Shown: positions 10,414-21,208 of the stretch, piece by piece
Layout of the letters: each line of letters opens with the position of its first letter
Position numbering within the stretch: position 1 is the first letter of the stretch
DNA from: Fulvia fulva
Taxonomy: Eukaryota; Ascomycota; Dothideomycetes; Mycosphaerellales; Mycosphaerellaceae
Length of the DNA: 64,000 nt
Direction of reading: 5' to 3'
Assembly (NCBI RefSeq): GCF_020509005.1
Contig: NC_063023.1
Location: forward strand, 2,480,001-2,544,000
Notes under the pieces: generated by a model
The model's database searches: none
The model's input: only the letters and a program-made list of their open reading frames with translations
What the model was told of the DNA's origin: nothing
Program-made: the position numbers and the translations under genes

Positions 10414-12559
10414 GGGGTGGTTTTGCGGGGGGAGGGGTGTCGGATGGGGTCAGAGGGGTCAGCATTGAGAATGACGAGGATATCGAGCAGAGACTCGCTG
10501 CATCTCTTCAGGAGACCGGAACTTTGGAGCCGGCGGTATTGACCGCGAATATCATAGCACATCGGTTCCTCTTGGAAGAGGAGATGGGCCGAAGTAGACC
10601 GTGTACGAGATTGAGATAACGGAGCATTATCAGGACTTCACGAGCGCCCGTCGCTCGCGCAGGTGTGCGTCGACAGAGAGAAGATGAACGGACTTCCCGA
10701 CCTGATCTGAGTTCGCAGCGTAGGATCTGGGTCGCGCATCGATACATTCCATTGACACCAACGAGGAGAGTCATCGAGGAGGCATCCTGAACGATGGGAT
10801 CTCAGATTCTTGAGCGCACGGTGACGTGAAGGCACGTCGCTCTAGGTGTCCAGCTGAGCGCTGAACTGCAGACTACGCTCCCAAGTACGGCTCATCGCGT
10901 CGTGACAGCCGCTGACTGAATGCGATCGCTTTACGCCTATGCACATTCCGATCTCGAGCACGACATAGCTGGCATGACCTACCGCAGCAGAAGGCAGGTT
11001 GACGCAGGAAACTGAGACCCGTGGAGCCACTGCTATCATCAGTCAGGCTGATCTAAAATGGACATTCGGAACCGCGATACGCGCACGGCAGCCCTTGGCC
11101 TCCAGAGTGGACGAGCACGGGAGGGTTTGGGCGTGTCCTGCAAAAGGTCTCCCCCATCGCTCGATCAATGCGGATCCCGTTGTCTCAATGATGATGCTCC
11201 AATAGCCTGGGTCCTGTTAAGGCGTTATGGGTGCTTTGGTTCTCTCAGGGCAGCTTCTCTCGCTTCGTCGTCACTATCGGCATAGAGTTCATCTGATGGC
11301 CTGACGGTATTTATTCATCCTAGCCAAGGTCTCAACAGCACGCAATGCTCTCTCGACAGCCCCGAATGCCTCGGTCTCATCCCCTCTTGCAAATTAGTGA
11401 GAACACTGCGTCAGGAAGCTCAACCGGTCATTCGAAGATGTTTACCAGACTTTTCGAGATTGTGCAAGGCATGCAGGGCGCTGCGCTGTCAGACTACACC
11501 GCCGATCACTCCGCCAGGAAACCGGCTCGTCGCCTGCGTCCAGCATTACGGAGATCCAGCATGACGATCTGATCCTACCAGCAGTCTGGAAACAGAAACT
11601 ACCATACCAGCTCCGGCGAAGGATCGCCCAGAAGTTGTTAGCAGGTCTGCACGTCGTGTGTTGTAGCAATGCTGAGAAACATCGTTGACACCATTGGCGC
11701 AATGGGGTTACAGTATCTGACCAGGTGTGGAGTCGGAGAGCGTTGTACCAGTGTTGAGTGGACGAGCGTCTGAACGTGCAGCATGGACTCATATATAGCC
11801 TCGAGCACGACATCTTGAGCACGACATAGGGTGAGTGAACTCTATTTCAAGCTTAGGCATGAGCTTGGCGGCTAGTGCGAAGTTTACGGCAACAGCATCA
11901 CAACAATATGGTCCCTTTCCTGGCAAGGCAAGCATTGCGGCGAGAGGTTTGAGAACCGCAAAGGAATATTGAAGAGACAATACGAACCATGGTGTCGTCG
12001 ATGTTGGTGGAGTTGTGGTGAAATGTCAGCGGGAAAATATCGTGCTGTTCAGCATTCACCTACCAAGTTGGCCTACGTTGTTCAACGCTGCAGAGCACAT
12101 TGACGCCTGCTACACCTCAGCCCAAATCCATAATCTGGCGGTAAACACGGCCAAGACGGCGATGCAGCGATTCCATCATTGCAACGAAGACAACGCAATC
12201 GCTCCAAACATCCCACGAAGTGGACTCCGACCATAGCATCTGGACGCCACACACATTTTCACCGACGATCTTTTGCCTGAAGTGCTCTTGTGCGAACGAA
12301 CGCGTTCATACTACTCTATGATCGCCACTGGAAATCGCATATGCACTACCACCGTGTGGACCCTTCTCAGCGACAAGGCTTGCTGGAAACATCTGTGGCA
12401 GGCTCGTGTCTGTAATGACAGCGTTCTCATTCGATGGACGCTGTCGATCTTCCCTTACAGAGTACATTTCTGTGTGATTTGATCTTGAAGATGCCATCTA
12501 CGCTTACCTTTCTGGACAAAGTAATGGTAGACCTGAGCGTTGGTACTCCGCGCAAGGAG
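10414..12559. other. gene-poor stretch
   Basis: About 2.1 kb with only short, non-conserved-looking frames on both strands. The motif gagcacgacatag occurs near 10957 and twice near 11800-11830. It is not obviously AT-rich, so strong RIP is not apparent. I recognise no transposon domain. Confidence 0.4.
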
Positions 12560-12568
12560 ATATATATA
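12560..12568 (+). promoter_or_regulatory. TATA-box-like element
   Basis: ATATATATA lies 69-77 nt upstream of the peroxygenase ATG (12637), followed by a CA-rich leader ending in accataATG. Position and sequence fit a core promoter; no transcript evidence. Confidence 0.5.
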
Positions 12569-12636
12569 CCACGCCGGAGCAGTCCAGGACCACATTCGAT
12601 CATCACCTTCGACTCAACCTCATACCATCTACCATA

Positions 12637-14156
12637 ATGAAGACTACTCTCCTCCTCAGCAGTGCGCTCGGCGCATCAGCATTTCCATTCCTCAACAACC
12701 CAGAGGCTATGAGTGCAGCCCTTGCCACCACTGATATTGGCAATGTGCTTCGCGACATCCAACACAGCCCAGAGAAGCGTAGTCTCATGACCCGTCAAGA
12801 CTACCTTGGCATCTCCAAAGGAGAGAGCAACTGCGGTACCAGAGTATGCCCGACCTTCGATGAGAAGGGTATGTTGAGCCACCACAACACGACAAGACCA
12901 CTACTCACACGCCTCGCAGATCAGCTTGTGTCCGTAAGCGGCGAGAACGTGTGGAAGGCACCAGGCACCGGTGATATTCGAGGCCCATGCCCCGGACTCA
13001 ACGCGGCTGCGAACCAGTATGTAACTGTTCGGCTTCCTCTCGTTACATGTACTGACTCTTCATAGTGGCTATCTTCCACGCGATGGCATAGCCTCCATTG
13101 AAGAGACCGTATCAGGACTCGGTGCAGCCTACAACCTCGGTCCGGTGATATCTGCAGTTCTGGCCGCCTACGCCATTGCCACCACTGGCAACTTGGTTCA
13201 AGGCGTCTGGTCGATCGGAGGCCCACTCCCTACAGATCTGCTCACAGGTTCGTAAACATTCTTTAGAAGTGATGGGAATAGATGACTGACACATCGTCAC
13301 AGGAGACCTACTCGGCACGGGCCAAGGCCTCAGCTACTCCCACAACATCTACGAAGGCGACTCTTCCATCGGTCGCGGCGACGCCTACATCAACAACGGC
13401 GACGCCCACTCCCTCAACATCACCCGCTTCGAGCAGGTCTACAACATCGCCGTAGACGATGGCTCCGACCGTTACACCATCGACAAGTTCCGCGCCAAGT
13501 TCGAGGAGGCGCAAGATGAGTCGATTGCAAACAACCCATACTACTTCACCGGCGCTTTCTCCACCGTCGTCGTCGTGCCAGCTGCGTACAACTTCGTCAT
13601 CAACCTCATGAGCAACCATAGCAAGGAGGTACCAGGCGGTTACCTCGATGGCTACAATTTCAAGTCGTTCTTCGGTGTCACCGGGGAACCAGGGAACTTC
13701 GTATGGCAGAAAGGTCAAGAGCGCATCCCTGAGGCCTGGTACCGCCGCCCATCTTACGCCCCATACGATGCTTCTGACGTCATTGGTGATGTCGCCATCG
13801 GATACCTCGCATACCCAAACACCCTCAAGTTCGGCGGCAACACCGGTACCGTCAACTCATTCACTGGTCTCAACGTTGCCAACTTGTCCGGGGGCGTCTT
13901 CAGCGCCGAGACGCTGTTCAACGATAACAACTTTGCTTGCTTCAGCTTCCAGCTGTTGCAGAACGTCATCCCGGACTTCTTGAACAAGCCCCTCAATGCC
14001 TTGGGCCCGATCACGAGTGCGCTGAACAAGGCTCTTGCGCCACTCACTGGTGGTCTCAGCTGCCCTCAGCTCGGAAGCTTGGATGTTGGTGTTTTTGACC
14101 AGTTCCCTGGATACAAGTACCAGCCAAATGGACCAGCGACGAACTACAAGGCTTAG
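12637..14156 (+). CDS. secreted heme-thiolate peroxidase/peroxygenase (UPO, chloroperoxidase family 2)
   Basis: Four exons: 12637-12868, 12920-13016, 13066-13247 and 13303-14156, with introns of 51, 49 and 55 nt. The protein is 454 aa with a signal peptide (MKTTLLLSSALGASA). Splicing reconstructs the proximal heme motif GPCPGLNAAANHGYLPR, with the thiolate ligand Cys101 and His110 formed across intron 2. The acid-base motif EGDSS (Glu188) lies in exon 4, with Arg195 just after it. These are diagnostic of peroxidase family 2, whose members oxygenate or halogenate substrates with H2O2. The length places it with the long UPO type. Several N-x-S/T sites fit secretion. Regulation: a TATA-like element sits 70 nt upstream. 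Substrate cannot be read from sequence. Confidence 0.92.
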
Positions 14157-14316
14157 ATAAGGGGCGTGGACGGCAGGTGAAAGGGCAGGAAGATTGATGA
14201 TGGATCTCGTAACTACTTCTGAGCACCGAGCCCGAATGTGTACCTCGGTCAATACATAATTGCGCCATTGACAGACTGAATGCCACGACTGTTTGATGTT
14301 TCTAGCACTCTTCTCC

Positions 14317-14872
14317 TCATGACAGAAACTCGACTCTGAACTTTCTGTGTCCGTCCACTGTACTTTGAGTCCCGCGTAGTACAACATCAGCTCCGCACCC
14401 TGCGCGCAAAGTCTGTCTGAGTCGTCTTATCGGCCAATCATGGCTTGTGGTCGAGTGTATCGAGAGGCTGAAGTAGAAGCCACCCAGGTTGCGCCGATTG
14501 TCTTCGCCGATGGCTTTGAGCCAGCCCAATAGATGCCGCTTGTTCAGGATGCTGCACATGTCCCACCAGATGCAGATCTTCGTTTGATAGTAGTATGGCA
14601 GCAACTCCTCGCGTAGCGCGCGGGAGACTTTGGTGATCGGTGGCTGATAGACGCGAAGGCCTTGACGAGCGCTGTGTCTCGTCTGCTGATGAGAGACTGT
14701 ACAGTGCTCCACCGCTTCGTTGTCGATGACTGGTGAAGCGTCAATGGCGAGCTTTCCGACGTGCGACCATATCTCCGCTGGGAGGTCGAGTAGTCCACGC
14801 GACTGCATGAGGTTAGCGAATATCACCTGCAAAGCCTTCACGAGCGCGCCTCACAGTGTTGGAAGTAGCCAT
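14317..14872 (-). CDS. F-box-like protein, tandem copy A
   Basis: Two exons: a six-codon first exon MATSNT (14872-14855) and 14802-14317, separated by a 52 nt intron (GTGAGG..CAG, with a GCTAAC branch site). The product is 167 aa. Exon 2 opens SRGLLDLPAEIWSHVGKLA, then PPITKVSRALREELLPYYY and a WLKAIGEDNRRNLGGF block. These are the hallmarks of a Dothideomycete short F-box-like family. It is a clear paralogue of the next gene (15130-15715), with the same intron position and block order. Function is unknown. Confidence 0.8.
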
Positions 14873-15129
14873 CGCTGGGCTTGATGCCTGCACTACCACG
14901 CGCCAAGGTAGCACGAGGATGCAAATGTTGGTGTTGATGTTTTGCGTTGCTGGTGAAGTGGTGTGGTGGTGAGCTTGCACTGAAGATGAGAGAGAGAGAG
15001 AGTATTCATGCGGAAGCAGCCGCACCGTCTGCAAGGATGTCGTGTGCACATGGACACTTGAGCAGCTATCATAAGCGAGAAGCTGCGTACTCGAGCAGAA
15101 ACCCCCACGACTCGACTCGTCCAGCCACC

Positions 15130-15715
15130 TCAAAGAAACTTGACCATGTACTGAACGGTACTGTGCTCCACCTTCACCTCCACCAGCTCAGCCTCAATCT
15201 GCCATTGCTCGCCCATGGCCTCGAGTAGTCTCTCCTTCAGAACCTCCATATGCGTGGATGCATAAGGCCCTCGGGTGATGAACCTGCGACACACGCCTCG
15301 GACGTTCCGTCGATTGTCCTTGCCTATCGCCCACAGCCAAGCAACCAGGAGGCGATAGTCCGGAGTCGGGCGAAGAACGACCCAAGGGATGCCAAGTGCC
15401 TCGAGCTGGATGTTGATCTTGGATCTGTAGTAGAATGGAAGGAGCTCATCACGCAAGGCGCGACAAGTGCGGGTGATGGGAGGCTGTTCTGTTGACTTGA
15501 TCACTGCACTCCTCGCTCGTATGGTGCGACAGTCTTGTATGTCTCGCAGAACCCATGTGCTGAGAGTCGGAGCTTCATCAACTGCGAATCTACCGATGTG
15601 CGACCATATTTCTGGCGGCAGGTCGAGTAGACTGCGAGACTGCAGCTCTGGTCAGTCGCAACTAGATGCACCATGTCCAAACAATGCATACCTGTGAGGC
15701 AATAAGTTCTGCCAT
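15130..15715 (-). CDS. F-box-like protein, tandem copy B
   Basis: Two exons: 15715-15692 (MAELIASQ) and 15639-15130, with a 52 nt GTATGC..CAG intron; 177 aa. Exon 2 begins SRSLLDLPPEIWSHIGRFA and contains PPITRTCRALRDELLPFYY and WLWAIGKDNRRNVRG, matching copy A block by block. Splicing is needed to see the LPPEIW helix, because the downstream ATG in the frame (MIKSTEQ) would miss it. Same orientation as copy A and 258 nt away, consistent with tandem duplication. Confidence 0.8.
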
Positions 15716-15859
15716 GATTGCCGCCGTCCGTAATCGAGAGTGTTGTATGGATGTTGGGTGAGGACGAAGGTCGATGCCGGAAACGAAATGCCGGATCTGA
15801 ATTCATCCAGCACGGGCACATGCACCAACCTTCTTGCTTGGCTCCACCACATTCACCAA

Positions 15860-17392
15860 TCACAGCCGACTCTTCATCGCCTGCATCCTCCTCCCAGTGG
15901 CATACGGGTGCGCCTCTCCTCTGCTGACGAGATGGTCCAGATCAAGCGTGCTCACCAAGCCGGAATGACATTGCGATAGATCCGTGATGCCCACCAACGC
16001 CATCGCAGTCGCCAGCTCAGTCTTGATGATGTCAATCAAGTGCTCAACTCCTTCTTCACCATAGTTGGCAGCGAACAGGAATGGTCTCCCCAGCCCGACA
16101 GCGGTCGCACCAAGACACAAGCACTTCAATACATCTGACCCTCGGCGAATGCCACTGTCGACAAGCACTTCCAGCTGAGCAAAGACCTCCGGACAGTTCG
16201 CCTGGCATTCCAACAGAGTCATGATCGCAGGCGGACTCGTGTCGAGATTTCTCCCGCCATGATTCGACAAGAGAACGCCATCGAGTTTATGGTCTGCACA
16301 CATCTTCGCATCTTGCCAGCTCTGCACGCCCTTCGCCACAATCTTGCCATCCCAGTGCTTCCTCAACCACGCGAACTCATCCCACGTGAAGTCGGGAGCG
16401 ATGTATCCACCCATCAATCTTCCGATCCCACCACCTCTGCGATCGTTGCTGCCCTTCTGGCCGGACATCGGTGTGCTCAGATTCTCGTCCATCTTGACTC
16501 TTTCATCGGCTTCTCGCTTTCCTGGCATGGGTGCGTCGACGGTCACGAGGATCGCGTCGATTCCGAGACTTCGGACGTGCCGGAGAAGAGCTTCGCTCTT
16601 GCTGCGGTCTTTGTTGACGTAGAGCTGGAAGAAGAACGCGTGGCCTCCGCGAGGCATGGACTGTACGATCTCCTCGACTGGGAACGAGGCGTTGGTCGAT
16701 ATGCCTTGTGGTATCCGCTCTTTCACGCAGCCGCGAGAGATGGCCTTCTCGCCTTCTGGATGGATCAGCTTGACCATCGCTGCCGGAGCCACAAAGATCG
16801 GTGCCCCAGCATCATGCCCCAGGATAGTCGTTGATGTGTCCACATTCTTCACGTCTCGAAGGAGCCTTGGTCTGAACCATATTCTGCCAAAGTAGTCTCT
16901 GTTTCTGTCCCGTGTCAAGCAGTTCGTGTCTGCTGAGGAATAGAAAGCCCAAGTCTTCTTGTTTGTGGTCTTCTCGGCAATCTTCTCAAAGTCGTCGGCG
17001 TTGATCACTGCCGATAGGGATGGCTTCTCGTTCAATTGCAGCTCAGGTGTGATGCTCGGCGGAGGCTTCTGCCATTCTTCGGTAATGGTTCGCTTGTCGA
17101 CTTGGCCTATCAACTTGGAGGTATCGAGGTTCGTAGGTAGGAGGGAGGGCGTATGGATTGAGAGGTAGGACGTCGTTGCATCGCGGCCGGCATGCTTCCA
17201 GATGACTGTAATGTGCTTAACATATGTTAGGGGCAATGGGTAGGCAATGCAAGGCTTACTTTCTGGTGCACCCGGATGCTCGGGAGCAAAGTCTGTCATG
17301 TCCCACACATTGCCTTCCACTACGATCCAACAATCTTCTGGTGTGTTATGTTTGGAAATCTCCTCGACTGAGAGGAGTCTTTGGTCACTCAT
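15860..17392 (-). CDS. flavocytochrome b2-like FMN-dependent 2-hydroxyacid (L-lactate) dehydrogenase
   Basis: The open frame is continuous, but a 54 nt in-frame intron (17206-17259, GTAAGC..CAG) interrupts the cytochrome b5 domain. Removing it restores HPGAPEIIWKHAGRDAT, and the mature protein is 492 aa. Domains: cyt b5 heme domain about residues 5-80 (axial His in HPG and KHAGRDA), linker, then the FMN/TIM barrel (residues about 110-480) with FVAPAAM, the QLYV Tyr, TVDAPMPGKRE, LSNHGGRNLD (catalytic His) and VDSGIRRGSDV. The enzyme oxidises L-2-hydroxy acids, passing electrons to cytochrome. No clear mitochondrial presequence is present (starts MSDQRLLSVEE), so cytosolic localisation or a different acceptor is possible. 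Confidence 0.9.
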   Translation of the reverse strand: MSDQRLLSVEEISKHNTPEDCWIVVEGNVWDMTDFAPEHPGAPESKPCIAYPLPLTYVKHITVIWKHAGRDATTSYLSIHTPSLLPTNLDTSKLIGQVDKRTITEEWQKPPPSITPELQLNEKPSLSAVINADDFEKIAEKTTNKKTWAFYSSADTNCLTRDRNRDYFGRIWFRPRLLRDVKNVDTSTTILGHDAGAPIFVAPAAMVKLIHPEGEKAISRGCVKERIPQGISTNASFPVEEIVQSMPRGGHAFFFQLYVNKDRSKSEALLRHVRSLGIDAILVTVDAPMPGKREADERVKMDENLSTPMSGQKGSNDRRGGGIGRLMGGYIAPDFTWDEFAWLRKHWDGKIVAKGVQSWQDAKMCADHKLDGVLLSNHGGRNLDTSPPAIMTLLECQANCPEVFAQLEVLVDSGIRRGSDVLKCLCLGATAVGLGRPFLFAANYGEEGVEHLIDIIKTELATAMALVGITDLSQCHSGLVSTLDLDHLVSRGEAHPYATGRRMQAMKSRL

Positions 17393-18238
17393 CGTGGCTT
17401 ACTGCGGCAAGAGTCGCGTAGAGAGGAGACAGGAAAGTAAGACCTACGAGACAGTGGGATAGCTCACAGTGATACTATCGATAGCAGACTGCATGGCCGC
17501 GTTGCCGCTCGCCTTGAAGATATAGGCAGCGTGGGCAGGTCGGCATTTGGACAATGCAAGAGGTGCGGTAATCAACATCGGAAGGCATTGCACCGAGGTG
17601 CGGAAGCTGCTTCCGCCGTGAGTGCGAAGATCGGACATGGTCTTGTCAACATCAGTCGGGACTCGGCAGCAGACTGCAGATCAGGCGTCACAGTCGTACT
17701 CGTCTTTACCACACTTCCTCACGTCGAACGATTACGATAATGCACACGAATACGATGATTCAAATCGCTATCAGCATACCCTCAGGAGCTGGACAGAGGT
17801 GAAAGCCGGAAACGCACGCTGTGTCGCTGTCCAGCCAAAGAGTCTAGAGAGAACATAACCGAGTGCCGCCTTGTACAACAAGCATGCGAAAGTCAATACG
17901 TGATGACCACGTTGGTCTCATAGTATGCCGACCGCTCAAGGTGCACTGCCGCGGAAAGAGCACGACATGACGTTTCCGGGTAGCATTCGAACAAAGATCG
18001 AAGAGGACCAGCAAAGGACGCCGTCCGTGGGTTGGACGAGACTCCGTTCGTTTGCTCTCCCGTCGTTTCGAATCCGAAGCCTTGAGCCTGCTGTTGGAGC
18101 AGTCAGTCAAGTGGGTAAACAAGACCTTTACAAGGACTGTTACCTTCGTGCAGCAGGAAGTCGACTCCGTTACCCTGGAGTTGAGGCAAGCCAGGAGCCC
18201 AAGCACAGCACATGCTCCTAGCCTGCAGAGCGATTGGT
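17393..18238. other. intergenic
   Basis: About 850 nt upstream of the flavocytochrome gene. A 64-codon minus-strand frame at 17444-17638 exists but has no recognisable features. Nothing else seen. Confidence 0.4.
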
Positions 18239-18604
18239 CTAGCGCAGCTCTCTCGTCGTAGCAGCTCTTCGACGGAAAGGTTTCGCAGCACCAATGTACA
18301 ATGCCAGAGTTGCCAGTAAGTGGTTGATGTGCGTTAACCAAGAACTGCCTGACCGGAGGCACATAATTTGACTGGAAACTCCCATGCATAAGATGACAAA
18401 CACCTCGAAATTGGGATTATATGTCGGTTCGGGACTGGCGTGGACGCAGTAGCAACATGCTGCAAACAAGTAGATGCTGCTGAATCGTTCCGGAAGTGAT
18501 GAGTCCTGGACGTACTCGAAGATTTGACTGGCTATGGCGCATGCCAGCAAGATATATGTCGCTGTCCGGGGTGATGTGGTCGAGGTCGAAGTGTTGTCTG
18601 CCAT
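18239..18604 (-). CDS. small membrane protein, unknown
   Basis: 121 aa from the internal ATG at 18604 (MADNTSTSTTSPRTATYILL). The open frame reaches further up to 18769, but that part looks like leader sequence. Three hydrophobic stretches lie at residues about 17-33, 44-58 and 73-85, plus LLATLALYIGAA near the end, before a basic RRRAATTRELR tail. No family recognised. The composition of the hydrophobic blocks argues for a real membrane protein, but an intron near the middle cannot be excluded. Confidence 0.5.
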   Translation of the reverse strand: MADNTSTSTTSPRTATYILLACAIASQIFEYVQDSSLPERFSSIYLFAACCYCVHASPEPTYNPNFEVFVILCMGVSSQIMCLRSGSSWLTHINHLLATLALYIGAAKPFRRRAATTRELR

Positions 18605-20068
18605 TGAGCTGGATGCCAGAGAAGAGTCTTGACCGGGCCGCACGCTTCTAGGAAGTCTCCTGTATCCCTGCGAGCGAGCAAGGTGCTCGCGTTCAAACAG
18701 TTCAACGATGGCCGCAATGTGGTGGCAGGGTGGACATGGGAGAGCGTGAGAAGAGCAGCCGGCTGTCATGCGCCTTCGGTGCCCTTTGAGGGGCAGTTGA
18801 GGTTGTCAGCAAGCATCAAACTAAGAGACACCAGCTCTTGGTGAACCACGTCTGCGCAATGCTGATGGTGATCGCACAGTATATGTACAGTCGGATTGTT
18901 GGTTGCTATGCTTGCGCGCCGACTTTGCCGGGACAAGCAAGCAGAAGCTTCCAACGGGTGTGAGCTTACTTAGCTTAGCACAATAGGGTCATCACATCTT
19001 CATATGTTGCGTGATCATGCAGCAGCATACAGATCACAGACTTGTCGTACTGACGCTTTGACCAGATCTTTGCAGCTTTCAACATTGTATCGAGGAACAC
19101 GCGTCTCAGGACGGCGGAGACGATAGAGGGCAGTACTCAAAGGCTGCTTGGATCTACCATTTCACTGGCTTTTCTCTCGACAGGCCACTGCCTCAAGACG
19201 ACTCACCGCGGCATATGGACCGGGCATGTCACTCTTGCAGCACAATGGGAGAGTCTGGAGGGCTGTTACTGCGGGTATAAGGGCGCTTTCGGCCAATGCA
19301 GTCATGGAGGGTCTGCAGATGCTCACACTTGATGGAGAAAGCGCTCAACTTGGATATTGGCGATATGTATGGAGCATGAGTGCACAAACGTAGCCAGGAA
19401 GGGTGCACAGTGCATGAGTTCCTCGATTGTGCCCACCTGGCCTTCGTTTGATCTGGACATGCAATAATGAACATTACCACTCATCGAATGTACAGATCGC
19501 TCGAGTTGGAGCAGGGCTACCTGTTCATCAATTGACGAGCCTGTGACAAGGCTCAATATCAAAATGATTGCATCGTGCCCATCGTGACTGTATTTCATTG
19601 CACCGTGCACGTCAATCTGGCACAGCACAGACCATGATTTCGCCCCACTTCTCTCCACCGATCTCCAGGTTCCTTCTTCGCAACTTCGCTAGCTTTTATC
19701 CCATGAACTGCCGGGTCCCCTGACAGGTATGGTCGAAACTCTGGGGTCGCATTATAACATCATCAACCGAGTACCGGCGTCATTCCGAACACTGTCCTCC
19801 AGGTCTGTTGTCAAGACGGAGTCTCAAAGTCCTGGCTGTCAGGGAGCCTTATCTCAATGATCTTCCCACCAGTCCTGCTCATCTGGATATGTGTCACGAA
19901 ATCGTTCATCATTGAAATCATCGCCTCCAGGCTCCATGACTCCGGCGCGCTGCAACCATTCTCGGTATTTTTGATCTTGGTGGTCGAGTTATCGAAGCAC
20001 GTCTGCGACCCTCTCGCTGCACTCCCGATAGCACAGCATCTGGTCGCACAAGTCCTCGACTGAGCAAA
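18605..20068. other. gene-poor stretch
   Basis: About 1.46 kb upstream of the HET gene. Only short frames on both strands; none resembles a protein family. No repeats of note. Confidence 0.4.
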
Positions 20069-21052
20069 ATGCTGTTCCAATGGTCGAGGCTGGAAGCAGG
20101 CACCATTCGACTCGTGCGGTTTCTGCCATACAGCACACCAAGCAATCTCTACCTGGCTCTGGAACATCGCTTCGGGTACTGGGAAGAGGCTGTGCAGTAT
20201 AAAGCATTGTCGTACGTACATGGCGACCACACGAACAGGAAGTCGGTCACGTTGGCCGGCAGATCTTTCATGATCACGGCGAATCTGTACGCTGCCTTGG
20301 CTGCTGTTTATGCCCGTGGTGAGGGCGATTGCTGGCTCTGGGTCGATCAGCTATGCATGAATCATCAGAACATTGCAGAGAAGAATAGCCAGGTTGCGCA
20401 GATGGGGTCCATCTATGCTTCAGCTGACAAGGTCTTGGCCTGGCTCAGACCACAGGACTCTATGTTGCGTGAATTAGCTACAGGCGAAGCGGAGCAGAAC
20501 ACTGGCCGGTCCAAGTGCCCAGGCCACGATACAGCCGCCGTATTACGTGACATTGCCAGGCATCCGTACTGGCATCGAGCTTGGACCAGAGTCGAAGCTC
20601 TACGAGCGCAATCCTTGGAAATCATGTACGGTGATTGTTTCATTAAGCATGAGCAGCTCCAATCCCTGCATGGTAGTATGCAGGTAGCTGACCAGGAAGT
20701 TCTGAGAGCAGCACTGCAGCGCTTCTTGCCGAAACCTGAACCAGGTCCTGCAGACGACAATGTACACCCTGCAACAATTCTGAGCGAAGTTATGCTAGAG
20801 TACAGCAAGTGCATATCTTCGAATGTACTGGACCGGATCTTTGCATTACTTAATGACCCAAGGCTGGACACGCTACCTTTGAAGCACCGACCACAGCCGA
20901 ACTATGGACTCACTGCTCCTGGACTTGCTTCTGCTCTTGCCCTCTGGCACGATGATCTGCGTAATGTACCAGCTACGAGTCCTACAAGCGGAATGAATCC
21001 CACCCTTTACGACTTCCATGGTTGTTTGACTGCGGTATTAGACTTGCCCTAA
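20069..21052 (+). CDS. HET-domain protein (possibly C-terminally shortened)
   Basis: 327 aa, single exon. HET-domain blocks are present in order: YKALSYVHGD (about residue 44; canonical YxALSYxWG), LYAALAAVYARG, CWLWVDQLCMNHQNIAEKNS (about 91-110) and YASADKVLAWL. A later block LSEVMLEYSKCISSNVLDRIFALLNDPR is the usual R-D-K-I-F-A-L-L region. The frame ends at VLDLP after only about 30 further residues, whereas most HET proteins go on to 600 aa or more. HET proteins trigger cell death on fusion of incompatible strains. The Trp of the first motif is His here. It may be functional, shortened or missing a 3' exon. Confidence 0.75.
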   Translation: MLFQWSRLEAGTIRLVRFLPYSTPSNLYLALEHRFGYWEEAVQYKALSYVHGDHTNRKSVTLAGRSFMITANLYAALAAVYARGEGDCWLWVDQLCMNHQNIAEKNSQVAQMGSIYASADKVLAWLRPQDSMLRELATGEAEQNTGRSKCPGHDTAAVLRDIARHPYWHRAWTRVEALRAQSLEIMYGDCFIKHEQLQSLHGSMQVADQEVLRAALQRFLPKPEPGPADDNVHPATILSEVMLEYSKCISSNVLDRIFALLNDPRLDTLPLKHRPQPNYGLTAPGLASALALWHDDLRNVPATSPTSGMNPTLYDFHGCLTAVLDLP

Positions 21053-21208
21053 GGGCAGGCACCTCTGTGCAAGGATTCTGGAGTAGAATGGGTGCCGGCT
21101 CTAACTCTGCGGGCCCACTCGTGCAGACTTGGTACGAGCGGAGCTGTGCACATCTTGGGCCCCCGGTCTCATGCGCCAACCACTCTATCTCGACGGAAGC
21201 GCGCCCTT

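Noticed and set aside
18061..18082. TTTCGAATCC resembling a tRNA T-arm
   Set aside because: No matching acceptor, D or anticodon stems could be traced around it.
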